A stretch of DNA of 64,000 nt from Verrucomicrobiales bacterium. Its GTDB lineage: Bacteria; Verrucomicrobiota; Verrucomicrobiia; Verrucomicrobiales; DEV007. Made by a program: the position numbers and the translations under genes. The notes beneath the pieces are model-generated. The model saw only the letters and a list, made by a program, of their open reading frames with translations. It was not told the origin of the DNA and did not search any database. The stretch covers positions 19,975-83,974 of the forward strand of contig JARGNI010000026.1 of assembly GCA_029213195.1 (NCBI GenBank), in the 5' to 3' direction. Below, in pieces: positions 25,618 through 35,191 of the stretch (positions within the stretch are counted from its first letter, which is position 1; the number at the start of each line of letters is the position of its first letter).

Positions 25618-25680
25618 GTTTGCCTTCCATTCCGAAAGACCGATGAAGCTAGTCTCTATTATCTCTTAGCGAGAGAATCT

Positions 25681-27627
25681 ATGTGCGGAATAGCAGGAGC
25701 ATTGAGTCTGGGTAAAGTTCCTGGGGAGCCCTTGGTAGATGGGTCTCTGATCCGGCATCGTGGGCCAGACTCCGATGGCTTCTGGAGGGATGACGAGAAT
25801 GGAATCCAGCTAGCGCATCGTCGGCTGGCTATCCTCGACCTGTCAGAGGCTGGAGCGCAACCGAAGCAATCGCGTAGCGAACGATACGTTGTCAGCTACA
25901 ACGGCGAGATCTACAACTTCCGGAGCATTGCTGACGAGTTGGAAGAAGCTTCGGGTAGGGAGATTTCTCACCACAGCGACACCGAGGTCCTGACCGAGGC
26001 GATTTCATTCTGGGGTGTGGAAAAGTGCCTTGAGAAGTTGGTCGGCATGTTCGCTTTTGCAGTCTGGGATCGAGAGGAGAAATGTCTGTCACTGGTTCGG
26101 GATCGATTGGGGATCAAGCCGCTCTACTTTGGCTTTCAGAATGGCATTCTGGCCTTTTCGTCGGAACTCAGGGTGTTGCATGGGATCAAGGAATGGTCCT
26201 TGTCGGTGGACCCGAATTCGGTGGCCAGCCTCTTGCGACACAATTGCATCCCAGCTCCTAGAAGCGTCTACAAAGATGTCTTCAAGTTGTTGCCGGGGCA
26301 CATCCTCCGAGTGGATCGGGAAATGTTGTCTTCTCGTGGCTTGCCGAGTTCTCGGGCCTACTGGAGCGCCCGGGAAGCGGCGACGAGCCAAAAAGCTGAG
26401 AGCTGTGAACGAACCCCTCAAGAGTCGGTAGAAGAACTGGAAGGGTTACTCAGGAATTCTGTCGGTGAGCAGATGATCTCCGACGTGCCTTTGGGTGGCT
26501 TTCTATCGGGAGGGATTGATTCGTCTACTGTTGTGGCCCTGATGCAGGCCAATTCGAGTCGGCCGGTAAATTCCTATTCCATTGGTTTCGACTCCTCCGC
26601 GTACAATGAGGCAGAGTATGCCAAGCAGGTTGCCGAGCATCTTGGAACCGATCATCATGAATTTTATGTGACGGAACGGGAAGCGATTGAGGTCGTGCCT
26701 CAATTGCCCGAGGTCTTCGACGAGCCTTTCAGTGATTCCTCCCAGATTCCAACACTCATGGTGTCGAGGCTGGCAAGAAGGAGCGTCAAGGTTTGCCTTT
26801 CGGGTGATGGCGGTGATGAGCTGTTTTGCGGTTACAATCGCTATCACCAGGGGTATTCGGCTTGGAAGAAAGGGACCCGGCTGCCGAAACCCATTCGAAA
26901 AGTTCTGAAGGCCGCAGTGGAGTCAATTCATCCTGATCGATGGGATCGGCTGGGGGAATGTGTTTGCACAGTTTCTCGTCAGAGGCTCCAAGTCGCCAAT
27001 CCCGGTTACAAGCTGCACAAGCTGGTCGATCTCTTCGAGCTGGATACGGCTTCGGAATTTTATTCACGACTGGTTTCTCATTGGTCCGATGCCGAGGCGG
27101 TGGTTCTGGGAGCCTCCGGGGACGTCAATGATTTCTCCAAGGGGATGGAGACGGACGCGGAGTTTTCCCCGGAGGAAAAAATGATGCTTTCCGATGTGCT
27201 TGGATATCTTCCTGACGATATCCTGACCAAGGTCGATCGTGCTTCGATGTCGGTTAGCCTGGAGGCGAGGGTTCCGATTCTTGATCATCGCATCGCTGAG
27301 TTTTCGTGGGGTTTGCCTATGGATGTCAAAGTCCGTGACGGGGATATAAAGTGGATTCTGAGGCAGGTCCTTGAGAAGTATGTTCCGAAGGAAATGTTCA
27401 ATCGTCCCAAGATGGGCTTTTCTGTTCCGCTTGCAGAATGGCTGAGGGGCGATCTTCGGGATTGGGCGGAAGATCTCTTGTCCGAAGATCGTCTCAGGAG
27501 AGAAGGAGTATTTGATCCGGGCCCCATTCGGGAGAAGTGGGAGGCCCACATTAGTGGATCGCAGAATTGGCAATACCACTTATGGGATGTCTTGATGTTT
27601 CAGGCGTGGAGTGAGCGTTGGAACTAG
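25681..27627 (+). CDS. asnB: asparagine synthase (glutamine-hydrolysing), AsnB family
   Basis: A protein of 648 residues with both domains intact. The glutaminase domain has the N-terminal nucleophile C2 (MCGIAGAL), RHRGPDSDGFW and SYNGEIYNF. The synthetase domain has the PP-loop SGGIDSS at 276-282 and LSGDGGDELFCGYNRY. AsnB-like enzymes inside polysaccharide loci often amidate uronic acids of the glycan rather than making free asparagine; the TviB-type dehydrogenase upstream would supply a uronic acid, so this role is plausible here. A free-asparagine role cannot be excluded. The start at the cysteine-encoding second codon is certain because the cysteine must be exposed. Confidence 0.92.
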   Translation: MCGIAGALSLGKVPGEPLVDGSLIRHRGPDSDGFWRDDENGIQLAHRRLAILDLSEAGAQPKQSRSERYVVSYNGEIYNFRSIADELEEASGREISHHSDTEVLTEAISFWGVEKCLEKLVGMFAFAVWDREEKCLSLVRDRLGIKPLYFGFQNGILAFSSELRVLHGIKEWSLSVDPNSVASLLRHNCIPAPRSVYKDVFKLLPGHILRVDREMLSSRGLPSSRAYWSAREAATSQKAESCERTPQESVEELEGLLRNSVGEQMISDVPLGGFLSGGIDSSTVVALMQANSSRPVNSYSIGFDSSAYNEAEYAKQVAEHLGTDHHEFYVTEREAIEVVPQLPEVFDEPFSDSSQIPTLMVSRLARRSVKVCLSGDGGDELFCGYNRYHQGYSAWKKGTRLPKPIRKVLKAAVESIHPDRWDRLGECVCTVSRQRLQVANPGYKLHKLVDLFELDTASEFYSRLVSHWSDAEAVVLGASGDVNDFSKGMETDAEFSPEEKMMLSDVLGYLPDDILTKVDRASMSVSLEARVPILDHRIAEFSWGLPMDVKVRDGDIKWILRQVLEKYVPKEMFNRPKMGFSVPLAEWLRGDLRDWAEDLLSEDRLRREGVFDPGPIREKWEAHISGSQNWQYHLWDVLMFQAWSERWN

Positions 27628-27658
27628 CGCTGAATTGATAGGAAAGTTTACGAATGTT

Positions 27659-28645
27659 ATGGAAGAAAAGAATACTGAGAGCGTTTTGTTGACGGGAGCT
27701 TGCGGGTTTATCGGGCATCGTGTGGCCGCAAAATTGTGCGAGCAGGGGGTGAACGTCGTGGGAATCGATTCGGTCAATGATGCGTATGACGTGAGGCTGA
27801 AAAATTTCCGGTTGGAAGGCTTGAAGGAGACTCCCAACTTTCAGTGGATCCAGGGAGATATCGAGGATACGGAGCTTCTCGATCGGGTCTTTTCGGAGAA
27901 TTCTTTCGATGCGGTTCTCAATCTTGCCGCTCGGGCGGGAGTGCGTTACAGCATGGAGAATCCAACGGTCTATCTGCAGACCAACGCGCAGGGGACGCTC
28001 AACCTGCTGGAGCGGATGGAGAAAAACGACATCCGCAAGATGGTTTTGGCTTCCACGTCTTCGCTCTATGCGGGCCATCCTCTTCCCTTCACGGAGGAAA
28101 TGCCGGTAAACCATCCGATATCTTCGTATGCCGCTTCCAAGAAGGCGGCGGAAGCGCTTTGTCATTCCTTTCACCATCTCTACGGAATGGACATCAGCAT
28201 CGTCCGTTATTTCACGGTTTTCGGACCGGCAGGTCGACCTGACATGTGCATTTTCCGTTTCATCAAATGGATCTACGAAGGGGCACCGATCGAGATTTAT
28301 GGCAACGGAGAGCAACGCCGCGATTTTACCTTTGTCGATGATATTGCCCGAGGAACGATCGCTGCCATGAAGCCGGTCGGCTACGAAGTGATGAACCTGG
28401 GGGGAGGAATGGAGCCCATTTCCTTGCTCGACGTAATCAAGATGATCGAGGGCCATCTCGGGAAGAAAGCTGAGATCGAATTTCAGGACGCCCACATTGC
28501 CGATATCTTCGAATCTCGTGCCAACATCACCAAGGCGAAGTCGATCCTGAACTGGGAGCCTCAGGTTTCATTCGAAGAGGGACTGAAAAGGTCGGTCGAA
28601 TGGTATCTGGAGAATCGTGACTGGGTGAAAGACGTCGAGCTGTAG
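27659..28645 (+). CDS. NAD-dependent epimerase, UDP-glucuronate 4-epimerase-like
   Basis: A protein of 328 residues, extended SDR of the GalE group. The NAD motif TGACGFIG lies at 12-19, LAARAGVRYSMENP near 89, and the catalytic pair Y157/K161 in SSYAASKK. The AGVRYS and RYFTVFGPAGRPDM blocks are typical of UDP-glucuronate epimerases, so a UDP-uronic acid is the likely substrate. The ATG at 27659 was preferred to the one at 27611: it has AGGAAAG upstream and avoids overlap with asnB. The gene is convergent with the broken SDR gene that follows. Confidence 0.88.
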   Translation: MEEKNTESVLLTGACGFIGHRVAAKLCEQGVNVVGIDSVNDAYDVRLKNFRLEGLKETPNFQWIQGDIEDTELLDRVFSENSFDAVLNLAARAGVRYSMENPTVYLQTNAQGTLNLLERMEKNDIRKMVLASTSSLYAGHPLPFTEEMPVNHPISSYAASKKAAEALCHSFHHLYGMDISIVRYFTVFGPAGRPDMCIFRFIKWIYEGAPIEIYGNGEQRRDFTFVDDIARGTIAAMKPVGYEVMNLGGGMEPISLLDVIKMIEGHLGKKAEIEFQDAHIADIFESRANITKAKSILNWEPQVSFEEGLKRSVEWYLENRDWVKDVEL

Positions 28646-28678
28646 CTCTCGCCATTTTGGGGAGCGATTTTACTTTTC
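28645..28678 (+). terminator. possible terminator between convergent genes
   Basis: GCTCTC (28645-28650) pairs with GGGAGC (28660-28665), with one G-T pair, around a nine-base loop. It is followed by a T-rich stretch ATTTTACTTTTCC. It overlaps the last base of the epimerase stop and the restored stop of the SDR gene on the other strand. Confidence 0.35.
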
Positions 28679-29564
28679 CTGATATTCCTGGATGGCCTGC
28701 GACATCCGATCGAAAAAAGGTTCGGGGGAATAACCCAATTCTTCCACTGCAGGTTGGATATCCACTCGACGATCGACGATCGACGTCGACACGAGAGATT
28801 TGCTCCTTCGTCAAAGGTAGTTTCACGATTCTTCCAACGGTTGTGGCTATCAGGAGCAGAAGCCATTTGGGCAGGCGGAGGAGAAGGCAATGTGAGTGGA
28901 TCCTCTTCTTGATGTATTGGACGATTTCAAGGTAGAGGATCTCATCTTTTCCCCCGATGAAGAAGACACGACTCTTGGGATCTGATGCGAGAAATGCCCC
29001 CACGATGGCATCCTTCAGATCTTCATAGTGGACGGGCTGGTAGGGAGTCCGGCCGGACCCGATGATGGGAAAGAAGGGGTATTTTCGAGTCCATTCGGCA
29101 ATATACCCGAAGTTCCCGTCATCCTTGAGGCCGAAGATCAAGGTAGGGCGAATGATCAGTGCGTTTTCGAGCTTCGCCAGAATGAGATCTTCATATTCTT
29201 CAAATTTCCGATAGGAGCAATAGTCTCCTGCCTTTGCGTTTGCGCTGCTGACGAAAACCGAGCGAATCACGAGAGACTCATTCTCCTTCAAGAAATGGAT
29301 CAATTCCTGAAAAGCACCGAATGGGCCACCCACATAGATCAGGGAGGGCTCAGTCAGGACGGATTTGAGTTCTTCGAAATCCAATTCGGGCATGTGGACG
29401 ATGGAGGCGCCCAATTTCTCCAATTCCCTGGTGCGGGGTTTGGAGGGGTCTCTCACGACAAGGCTGACATCGTAGCCGCGCGAGAGAAACTCTTTCATGG
29501 TCAGGCTGCCTAAACGCCCGTTGCCAAAGAATCCGATAACCTTCCCCATATCAATAGGGGGCAT
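28670..29564 (-). pseudogene. atypical SDR (NmrA/epimerase-like), frameshifted by a 7-bp duplication
   Basis: The minus strand encodes MGKVIGFFGNGRLGSLTMKEFLSRG, a Rossmann start, followed by about 240 good residues of an atypical short-chain dehydrogenase (VSSANAKAGDYCSYRKFEEYE, ALIIRPTLIFG, PYQPVHYEDLKDAIVGAF). At 28767-28780 the plus strand reads CGACGAT twice in tandem. Removing one copy restores the frame to RVDIQPAVEELGYSPEPFF and a TAA at 28672-28670, giving about 290-295 residues. As sequenced, the frame runs on as serine/arginine-rich noise to 28527 and overlaps the convergent epimerase gene. The start is the ATG at 29564 or 29549. The role is unknown; a reductase for one of the 4-keto sugars is possible but unproven. 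Confidence 0.78.
28767..28780. repeat. 7-bp tandem duplication inside the SDR gene
   Basis: CGACGAT occurs twice without spacer and is followed by CGACGTCGAC, a further partial match. The second copy is what shifts the frame. Two short direct copies next to a third partial copy are a typical product of replication slippage. Confidence 0.85.
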
Positions 29565-29603
29565 CAGTAGCCTGAATCGGGAGATTGTTCAAGCCTTCGA
29601 AAC

Positions 29604-31525
29604 TTGAGCCTTTTGACCTCTACAAAATACATTCCTGCAATCGATGGGTTGAGAGCCCTGGCTGTCTTTGCGGTGATCGCTTTTCACTTCGGAGTTCCTT
29701 TTTTGACGGGGGATTTGTGGGTGTCGATGTGTTTTTCGTGATCTCTGGCTTCGTGATCTTCCGTTCGATCGCTCGTGAATGGGAAGAGACTGGTGATTTC
29801 AGTTGGCGGAATTTCACCATGAGGAGGGTCCGGCGCTTAGGTTCGGCGGCGCTCTTCATGGTAGCCGTTACGCTTCTCGCCGCTTTGTTTATACTGGATT
29901 CCATCGACTTTCAGCTCCTGGCTGAAGCCGCAATATCTCATTTATTCTGTGCTTCAAATTTTTACTTTGCATCCAGTTTGGGATATTTCAGCGGTGCTTC
30001 GGAACTCTATCCCTTGCTTCACACCTGGTCGCTGTCTGTCGAGGAGCAATTTTACATCGCGTTTCCTCTGGTCGTTCTTTTGGTTTCTCGATTTGGCAGC
30101 CCCGCGAAACGGCTCAAGAACTTGGAGCGAGTGTTCTGGTGGATGGCCGGAGTGTCCTTTATTCTCTGCGTGGTAGTCTGTAATAATTCACCTACTCATG
30201 GTTTCTTCATTTCTCCCACCCGGGCCTGGGAGTTTTGTGCGGGTGGAATCCTCGCCCTGCGTATCCAGGTGAAGGATTCCAAGGGGGAGAGCTTGAAATG
30301 GAGGGGCCTGCTGTTCTGGATCGGTTTGATTCTCGTTGTCGTTGCCTTTTTGTTCATGAGCGAGGTCAAGTATCCGAAGTTTCAAGGGCTCGTCCCTGTA
30401 TTTGGGTCCGTCTTCTTGATCGCTGGATTGGTCGGAGGACCAGGAAGAGGATTTTCCCATCCCGTGGTGGTCTGGCTGGGACGCCTTTCCTATTGGCTCT
30501 ATTTGTGGCACTGGCCATTCTTGGCCCTGAAACACCACGTGCTCAATTCCGACTCGGTCTGGATCTCAGGATTCTTGTTTCTAACCGGTTTTGTGTTCGC
30601 CGTGATTTCCTACTATCTCGTCGAGCTGCCACTTCGGTTCAGATTAAGGAAGGGGACGGCCATAAAAGTCATCGTAGTCAGCTGGATTGTGATTCTCGGT
30701 TTTTCCCTGGCGATTTTGAGTGGGGCCTTGGGGAAGGAATTCAGCGAAATGGATCAGAGTTTTCGCAAGGATGTAGATTGGTATGGCGAAGAGTTCAGGG
30801 GAATTAACGTGGAATTGGGTATTCCGGGTGATGAGGTTGATTTCGTTGTTTGGGGCGACAGCCAAGCGGGAATGCTGACGGGCGTTTTTGACCGGATGGG
30901 GAAAGATCGCCGGCTGGTTGGGCGCGGTTTTGTATGGGACACCTTGATTCCTGTCATCGGACACCCCCAATTGATACCCGAGAAAACCGCCTTCAATCAG
31001 GCCGCGTTTGCCGGAATTCTGGAGATCAAACCGGCTGTATGCATCCTCGTCAGTTCCTGGGAAGCCTACCTCAAAGATGTTGAGGGTGCCGAACGAGCTC
31101 GTGAGAGATTTCTTGCCATGATTGAGGAGTTCGAAATGAGAGGCATACGCGTGGTTGCGATGCGCCGAATTCCTTTCGGGCTGCCCAAAGGAGACGCTCG
31201 AAGTGTCCTTCTCGCCAATCGGTTTCCTCGATGGAATGCGGTCGAACAGTATGGGGTATCGAAGCAGGAATTTTCAGAAAGTCGGGTCCTCGAGTCCCTG
31301 TTCTTTAAGGAGGTTGGGAGCAAAATAGAGGTTCTGGATCCCCTCAGTGTCTTTTTCGAAAACGAGAAAGAACAAGTTGAGATCTTTGATGAGCACGCCC
31401 ACTATCGAGATATCGGCCATCTTTCGTGGTCTGGTGCAGAGCGATTCATGCCGCGTTTGTGGGAGCCGGTTTTCGATGGCCTGGCGGACCAGAGAAAGAA
31501 GAGGACGTCAGAAGAAGTGAAGTAA
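29604..31525 (+). pseudogene. OafA/YrhL-type acyltransferase, frameshifted near the N terminus
   Basis: The first frame, from a TTG at 29604 or 29613, reads KYIPAIDGLRALAVFAVIAFHFGVPFL, the unmistakable N-terminal helix of this family with its catalytic histidine. At the run GGGGG (29708-29712) the frame must move by one: with six G the protein continues as GGFVGVDVFFVISGFVIFRSI and stays open to 31525, about 640 residues in all. The rest is well conserved: LHTWSLSVEEQFYIAFP, the membrane domain to about residue 365, and an SGNH-like domain with FVVWGDSQAGM and a late ARHYRDIGHLS-like region (HYRDIGHLSWSG). As sequenced, no product containing the catalytic histidine can be made. Confidence 0.82.
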
Positions 31526-31534
31526 GGATTCATC

Positions 31535-32668
31535 TTGAAAGTAGCGATTGTCAGTAACCACGGTCCCACACTGGTCCGCTTCCGGGGAGATCTTCTGCGC
31601 CGACTGGTTGCCGAGGGACACGAGGTGATCACCTACGTGCCGCCTGTCGGACAAGAACTGGTCGACGAAATTCTCAAGCTGGGAGTTACTTTTTATCCTT
31701 ATCCGCTGGATCGAACTTCGACCAATCCATTTCGAGACTGGAAAAGTTACTCAGCGCTGAAGCGACGGCTCGCGTTGGATCAACCTGAGATCGTCTTTTG
31801 CTACACGGCGAAGCCGATGATCTATGGATCTTTTGCTGCGGCGAGGACAACCGAAGCCAGGATCGTTTCTCTCGTCACCGGACTGGGATACGGATTTAGT
31901 GGGGGCGACATCAAGCAACGATTGCTGAGCCGGCTCCAGAGATTTCTATATCGCCGTGCTTTCAAGAATAATGCTCGTGTCGTCTTCCAGAATCCGGATG
32001 ATTGCCAGCTTTTCCTCGATTGGAAACTCGTCACCGATGAGCAAAAGGCAGTCGTCGCCGGATCCGGGGTGAATGTTGCCGAGTTCGAGTATACCGAGCT
32101 GCCCGAGCAGAAAGAGATTACCTTCGTGATGGTTGCTCGACTCCTGCGTGAGAAGGGGGTTTACGAATACTTGGAAGCAGCGCGTCGTGTTCGTGAAAAA
32201 TTTCCCGAATCTGGGTGCCGGTTTCTCCTGGTCGGAGGCGAGGATGGCAATCCGGGTGGGGTGAAGTTGGCGAGGCTGAGAGAGATGGGCAGCCCCGTTG
32301 AGATTCTAGGGCATCAAGATGATGTGAAATCGTTTCTCATCAATTCCCATTGTTTCGTGCTTCCCTCCTATCGCGAAGGAACGCCCAGGAGCACTCTCGA
32401 AGCGTTGGCTATTGGACGTCCTGTCATTACCACTGACGCCGCAGGGTGCCGGGAGACGGTGGTCCATGGGGAGAATGGATGGGTCATCAAGGTTGCCAAT
32501 GCGGATGCATTGACGAATGCCATGTCCGAGGCGGTTACGATGTCGAGGGACGATCTTCTGCGTTTTTCAAGGGCCTCGAGAAAGCGAGCAGAGGAAGTTT
32601 TCGACGTGAACAAGGTGAATGAGATGATGGTTTCCCTGATTCTGGGTAACGAGAATGAGCCTTCGTGA
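31535..32668 (+). CDS. glycosyltransferase family 4, PglA/WbpH-like
   Basis: A protein of 377 residues with the GT-B fold. The N-terminal half starts MKVAIVSNHGPTLVRFRGDLLRRLVAEGHEV and includes IVFCYTAKPMIYGSFAA and VTGLGYGFS; the C-terminal half has FVMVARLLREKGVYEYLEAAR and the EX7E-type motif in PSYREGTPRSTLEALAIGRPVITTDAAGCRE. The FRGDLL/YTAKPMIYGS and SLVTGLGY blocks are shared with PglA/WbpH/WcfI-type enzymes that add the second sugar, often GalNAc or GlcNAc, to an undecaprenol-linked first sugar. The start is a TTG at 31535, fixed by the conserved start. It overlaps the phosphoglycosyl transferase gene, which would provide its acceptor. Confidence 0.9.
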   Translation: MKVAIVSNHGPTLVRFRGDLLRRLVAEGHEVITYVPPVGQELVDEILKLGVTFYPYPLDRTSTNPFRDWKSYSALKRRLALDQPEIVFCYTAKPMIYGSFAAARTTEARIVSLVTGLGYGFSGGDIKQRLLSRLQRFLYRRAFKNNARVVFQNPDDCQLFLDWKLVTDEQKAVVAGSGVNVAEFEYTELPEQKEITFVMVARLLREKGVYEYLEAARRVREKFPESGCRFLLVGGEDGNPGGVKLARLREMGSPVEILGHQDDVKSFLINSHCFVLPSYREGTPRSTLEALAIGRPVITTDAAGCRETVVHGENGWVIKVANADALTNAMSEAVTMSRDDLLRFSRASRKRAEEVFDVNKVNEMMVSLILGNENEPS

Positions 32669-33225
32669 TGCGCATTGTTGAACTCATTCTCTCAGCTGTA
32701 GGGTTTGTGCTGTGTCTCCCCCTGCTCCTTTTCGCAATCCTGGCGATCCGACTGAATTCTCCAGGGGCTGCGATCTTTCGCCAGACACGAGTCGGGCGAA
32801 ATCAGAAGCCCTTCATTCTCTACAAGCTTCGGACCATGTCGACCGGAACCGTTCAGGCGGGAACTCACGAGGTGTCAGCTTCGTCCGTCACCTCCGTTGG
32901 AAGATTTCTTCGCGCGACAAAACTGGATGAGTTGCCGCAACTTTGGAACGTCCTGAAAGGCGAGATGGCGCTGGTTGGGCCCCGTCCCTGTTTGCCCGTG
33001 CAGACTGCGCTTATCGAGGAAAGAGAGAAGAGGGGCGTGTTTGAGATTCTTCCGGGGATAACCGGCCTGGCCCAGGTGGAAGGGATCGATATGTCGGATC
33101 CCGAAAGACTCGCTGAGAGAGATGGCGATTACGTTGGTGAGAAGTCACTGTCACTCGACCTTCGCATTATCCTGGCAACGGTAACCGGGAAAGGGAATGG
33201 GGACAGAATCAGGAAAGAGTCCTGA
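32668..33225 (+). CDS. PglC-like initiating phosphoglycosyl transferase
   Basis: A protein of 185 residues, the small monotopic type. A re-entrant membrane helix at about residues 1-28 ([23 protein letters not shown]) is followed by the conserved [21 protein letters not shown], the catalytic pair D87/E88 in [23 protein letters not shown], and [11 protein letters not shown]. It transfers a phospho-sugar from a UDP-sugar to undecaprenyl phosphate and thus starts the repeat unit. The size matches PglC rather than the larger WbaP/WcaJ. The start is the ATG at 32668 that overlaps the TGA of the GT4 gene. With the GT4, PglF-like and PglK-like proteins it makes a coherent pathway. Confidence 0.92.
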   Translation: MRIVELILSAVGFVLCLPLLLFAILAIRLNSPGAAIFRQTRVGRNQKPFILYKLRTMSTGTVQAGTHEVSASSVTSVGRFLRATKLDELPQLWNVLKGEMALVGPRPCLPVQTALIEEREKRGVFEILPGITGLAQVEGIDMSDPERLAERDGDYVGEKSLSLDLRIILATVTGKGNGDRIRKES

Positions 33226-33278
33226 TCTTCTTCCTCGGGATTTTGTTTGGAAGAATTTAGTCAGAGGGATCCAAACTG

Positions 33279-35153
33279 ATGGTTAAGATGATTGCTTCGT
33301 TGAAAGAGTATCCATTCGTCAGACGGGTGGCAGCGATTCTGTTCCACCTGATCGGGATCGGTCTTGCCTTCGTAGCGGCAGTGGTCCTTCGGTTCGATTT
33401 TGAATGGGAACCCGAAGCCAAGCGTGTGGTCTACCATTTTTCGCACTGGATGACGCTTGGATTCATTATCCCGATTCTCGCCTTCGGGTTATACCGGGGC
33501 TTATGGCGCTTCTTTACTCTGCGAGACTGCTTTGTCACTGGAGCTGCAATCGTGTGCGGTGCCGTTATCTCCGGCCTCCTGGTCTATTTTACGAATGGAT
33601 CTTCGTTTCAGGACTTTCCACGGTCGAGCCTTGTCATTACCGCGCTAATTCTTCTCTCCTGGGAAATCGGCTCTCGCGGAATGATCCGGTTGTTCAGGGA
33701 ACACCGCATGGGGCGGAGCAAAGAGGGCGGCCCAGGCGGAGTCCTCCTGTTTGGAAATCCAGACGATGCTGATGCTCTCCTGCGAAATATGGTTCGTTAT
33801 CCACAGCGAATCGGAAGGGTGGTCGGTCTCATCAGCCATACCAATCGGCATCGAGGGCAGCAGCTTCGCGGCATTCGCATTCACGGGGTCGATGATGACA
33901 TCGCCGGCCTGGTCGAGAAGAAAGGAGTCAGTACAGTGTTGTTTCTGCCTCCGCTCAATACACCTGGGACGATTCGTGACGTCATGGAGCAGATCGGAGA
34001 AAAGGGGCTGACCTGTGACTATCGGTTTATTCCCTCGATGGAGGATCTGGCCTCCGGTCGGCTCGATGTTGAACAGGTGAAGCGAGTTTCGATCGAAGAT
34101 CTGCTGCATCGACCTTCTCATACGATCGACCTGGAGACCGTTCGATCGTCGATTTCCGGCAAGCGGGTCATGGTCACGGGTGCGGGGGGCAGCATTGGTT
34201 CCGAGATTTGTCGCCAGCTCATCCAACTGAAGCCCTCGTCACTCACGCTCTTCGAGGCGAGCGAGTTTCTCTTGTTCGAGATCGATCGCGAGCTTTCCGA
34301 GCATGCGAAAGATGCAGGCGTGGACTTACTCCCGGTGACCGGAGATGTCCGCCGGAGTGATCATGTCAAACGTGCTATTGATGATGCGGGTGGGGTCGAT
34401 GTTATTTATCATGCCGCGGCCTACAAGCATGTGCACTTGATGGAGAAGAATCCTGTTGCTTGTCTCCAGAACAATGTGCTGGGAACCGAGACTGTGGCTT
34501 CGGCTGCCGAGTCATGTGGGGTCGGGGACTTTGTCTTGGTTTCGACGGACAAGGCAGTGCGGCCTACCAGCTTGATGGGGGCGAGCAAACGCCTCGCGGA
34601 AAGGGTGGTCGTGGAGCGCCCCGAGAGCGCTACCAGGTTCAAGGCGGTGCGATTCGGAAATGTGTTGGGAAGCAGCGGAAGCGTCATTCCGATTTTCCGA
34701 GAGCAGATCAAGAGAGGGGGGCCTCTGACCGTGACGTCCAAAGAAGTGACGCGCTATTTCATGACGATTCCCGAGGCGGTGGAACTGGTGATTGCAGCAG
34801 GGGCGGTCAGCGAAGATCGGAGTATTTGTGTGCTGGAGATGGGGGATCCAGTAAAGATCGATTCATTGGCCCGGCGTATGATCGCCCTTTCCGGGTTGGT
34901 TCCGGATGTCGATATCAAGATCGAGTACACGGGACTGCGACCGGGTGAAAAGGAATACGAGGAGTTGATCACTGACGACGAAGGCGTGGTGCGTACCGAT
35001 CACGACAGGATCTGGGTGGTGGAGAAATCTCACGAAGTGGATGCTCCTCCACTGGACTTGGGGAAGTTGAAGGAGTTGCTGGATGAAGGCGTAGAGGGAG
35101 AGATCCGCCGCTTTGCCCATAAGCATATCCCCGGTTCACTGTTGATGGATTAA
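33279..35153 (+). CDS. membrane UDP-GlcNAc 4,6-dehydratase (WbpM/PglF/CapD type)
   Basis: A protein of 624 residues. Four membrane helices lie at about 14-38, 56-72, 86-104 and 116-130. A non-catalytic Rossmann domain (GGVLLFGNPDDADALL) follows. The catalytic SDR domain from about 294 has GAGGSIGSE (301-309), the TDK at 423-425, and M433/K437 in SLMGASKR, where methionine replaces tyrosine as in WbpM and PglF. It makes UDP-4-keto-6-deoxy-GlcNAc, the precursor of diNAc-bacillosamine, QuiNAc or FucNAc. It follows the phosphoglycosyl transferase by about 50 bases. One of the DegT aminotransferases and a beta-helix acetyltransferase could complete bacillosamine-type synthesis. Confidence 0.92.
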   Translation: MVKMIASLKEYPFVRRVAAILFHLIGIGLAFVAAVVLRFDFEWEPEAKRVVYHFSHWMTLGFIIPILAFGLYRGLWRFFTLRDCFVTGAAIVCGAVISGLLVYFTNGSSFQDFPRSSLVITALILLSWEIGSRGMIRLFREHRMGRSKEGGPGGVLLFGNPDDADALLRNMVRYPQRIGRVVGLISHTNRHRGQQLRGIRIHGVDDDIAGLVEKKGVSTVLFLPPLNTPGTIRDVMEQIGEKGLTCDYRFIPSMEDLASGRLDVEQVKRVSIEDLLHRPSHTIDLETVRSSISGKRVMVTGAGGSIGSEICRQLIQLKPSSLTLFEASEFLLFEIDRELSEHAKDAGVDLLPVTGDVRRSDHVKRAIDDAGGVDVIYHAAAYKHVHLMEKNPVACLQNNVLGTETVASAAESCGVGDFVLVSTDKAVRPTSLMGASKRLAERVVVERPESATRFKAVRFGNVLGSSGSVIPIFREQIKRGGPLTVTSKEVTRYFMTIPEAVELVIAAGAVSEDRSICVLEMGDPVKIDSLARRMIALSGLVPDVDIKIEYTGLRPGEKEYEELITDDEGVVRTDHDRIWVVEKSHEVDAPPLDLGKLKELLDEGVEGEIRRFAHKHIPGSLLMD

Positions 35154-35191
35154 GCGAAGAGTTTTGTCCCCTGGTGGGACTCAAGCCTGTA

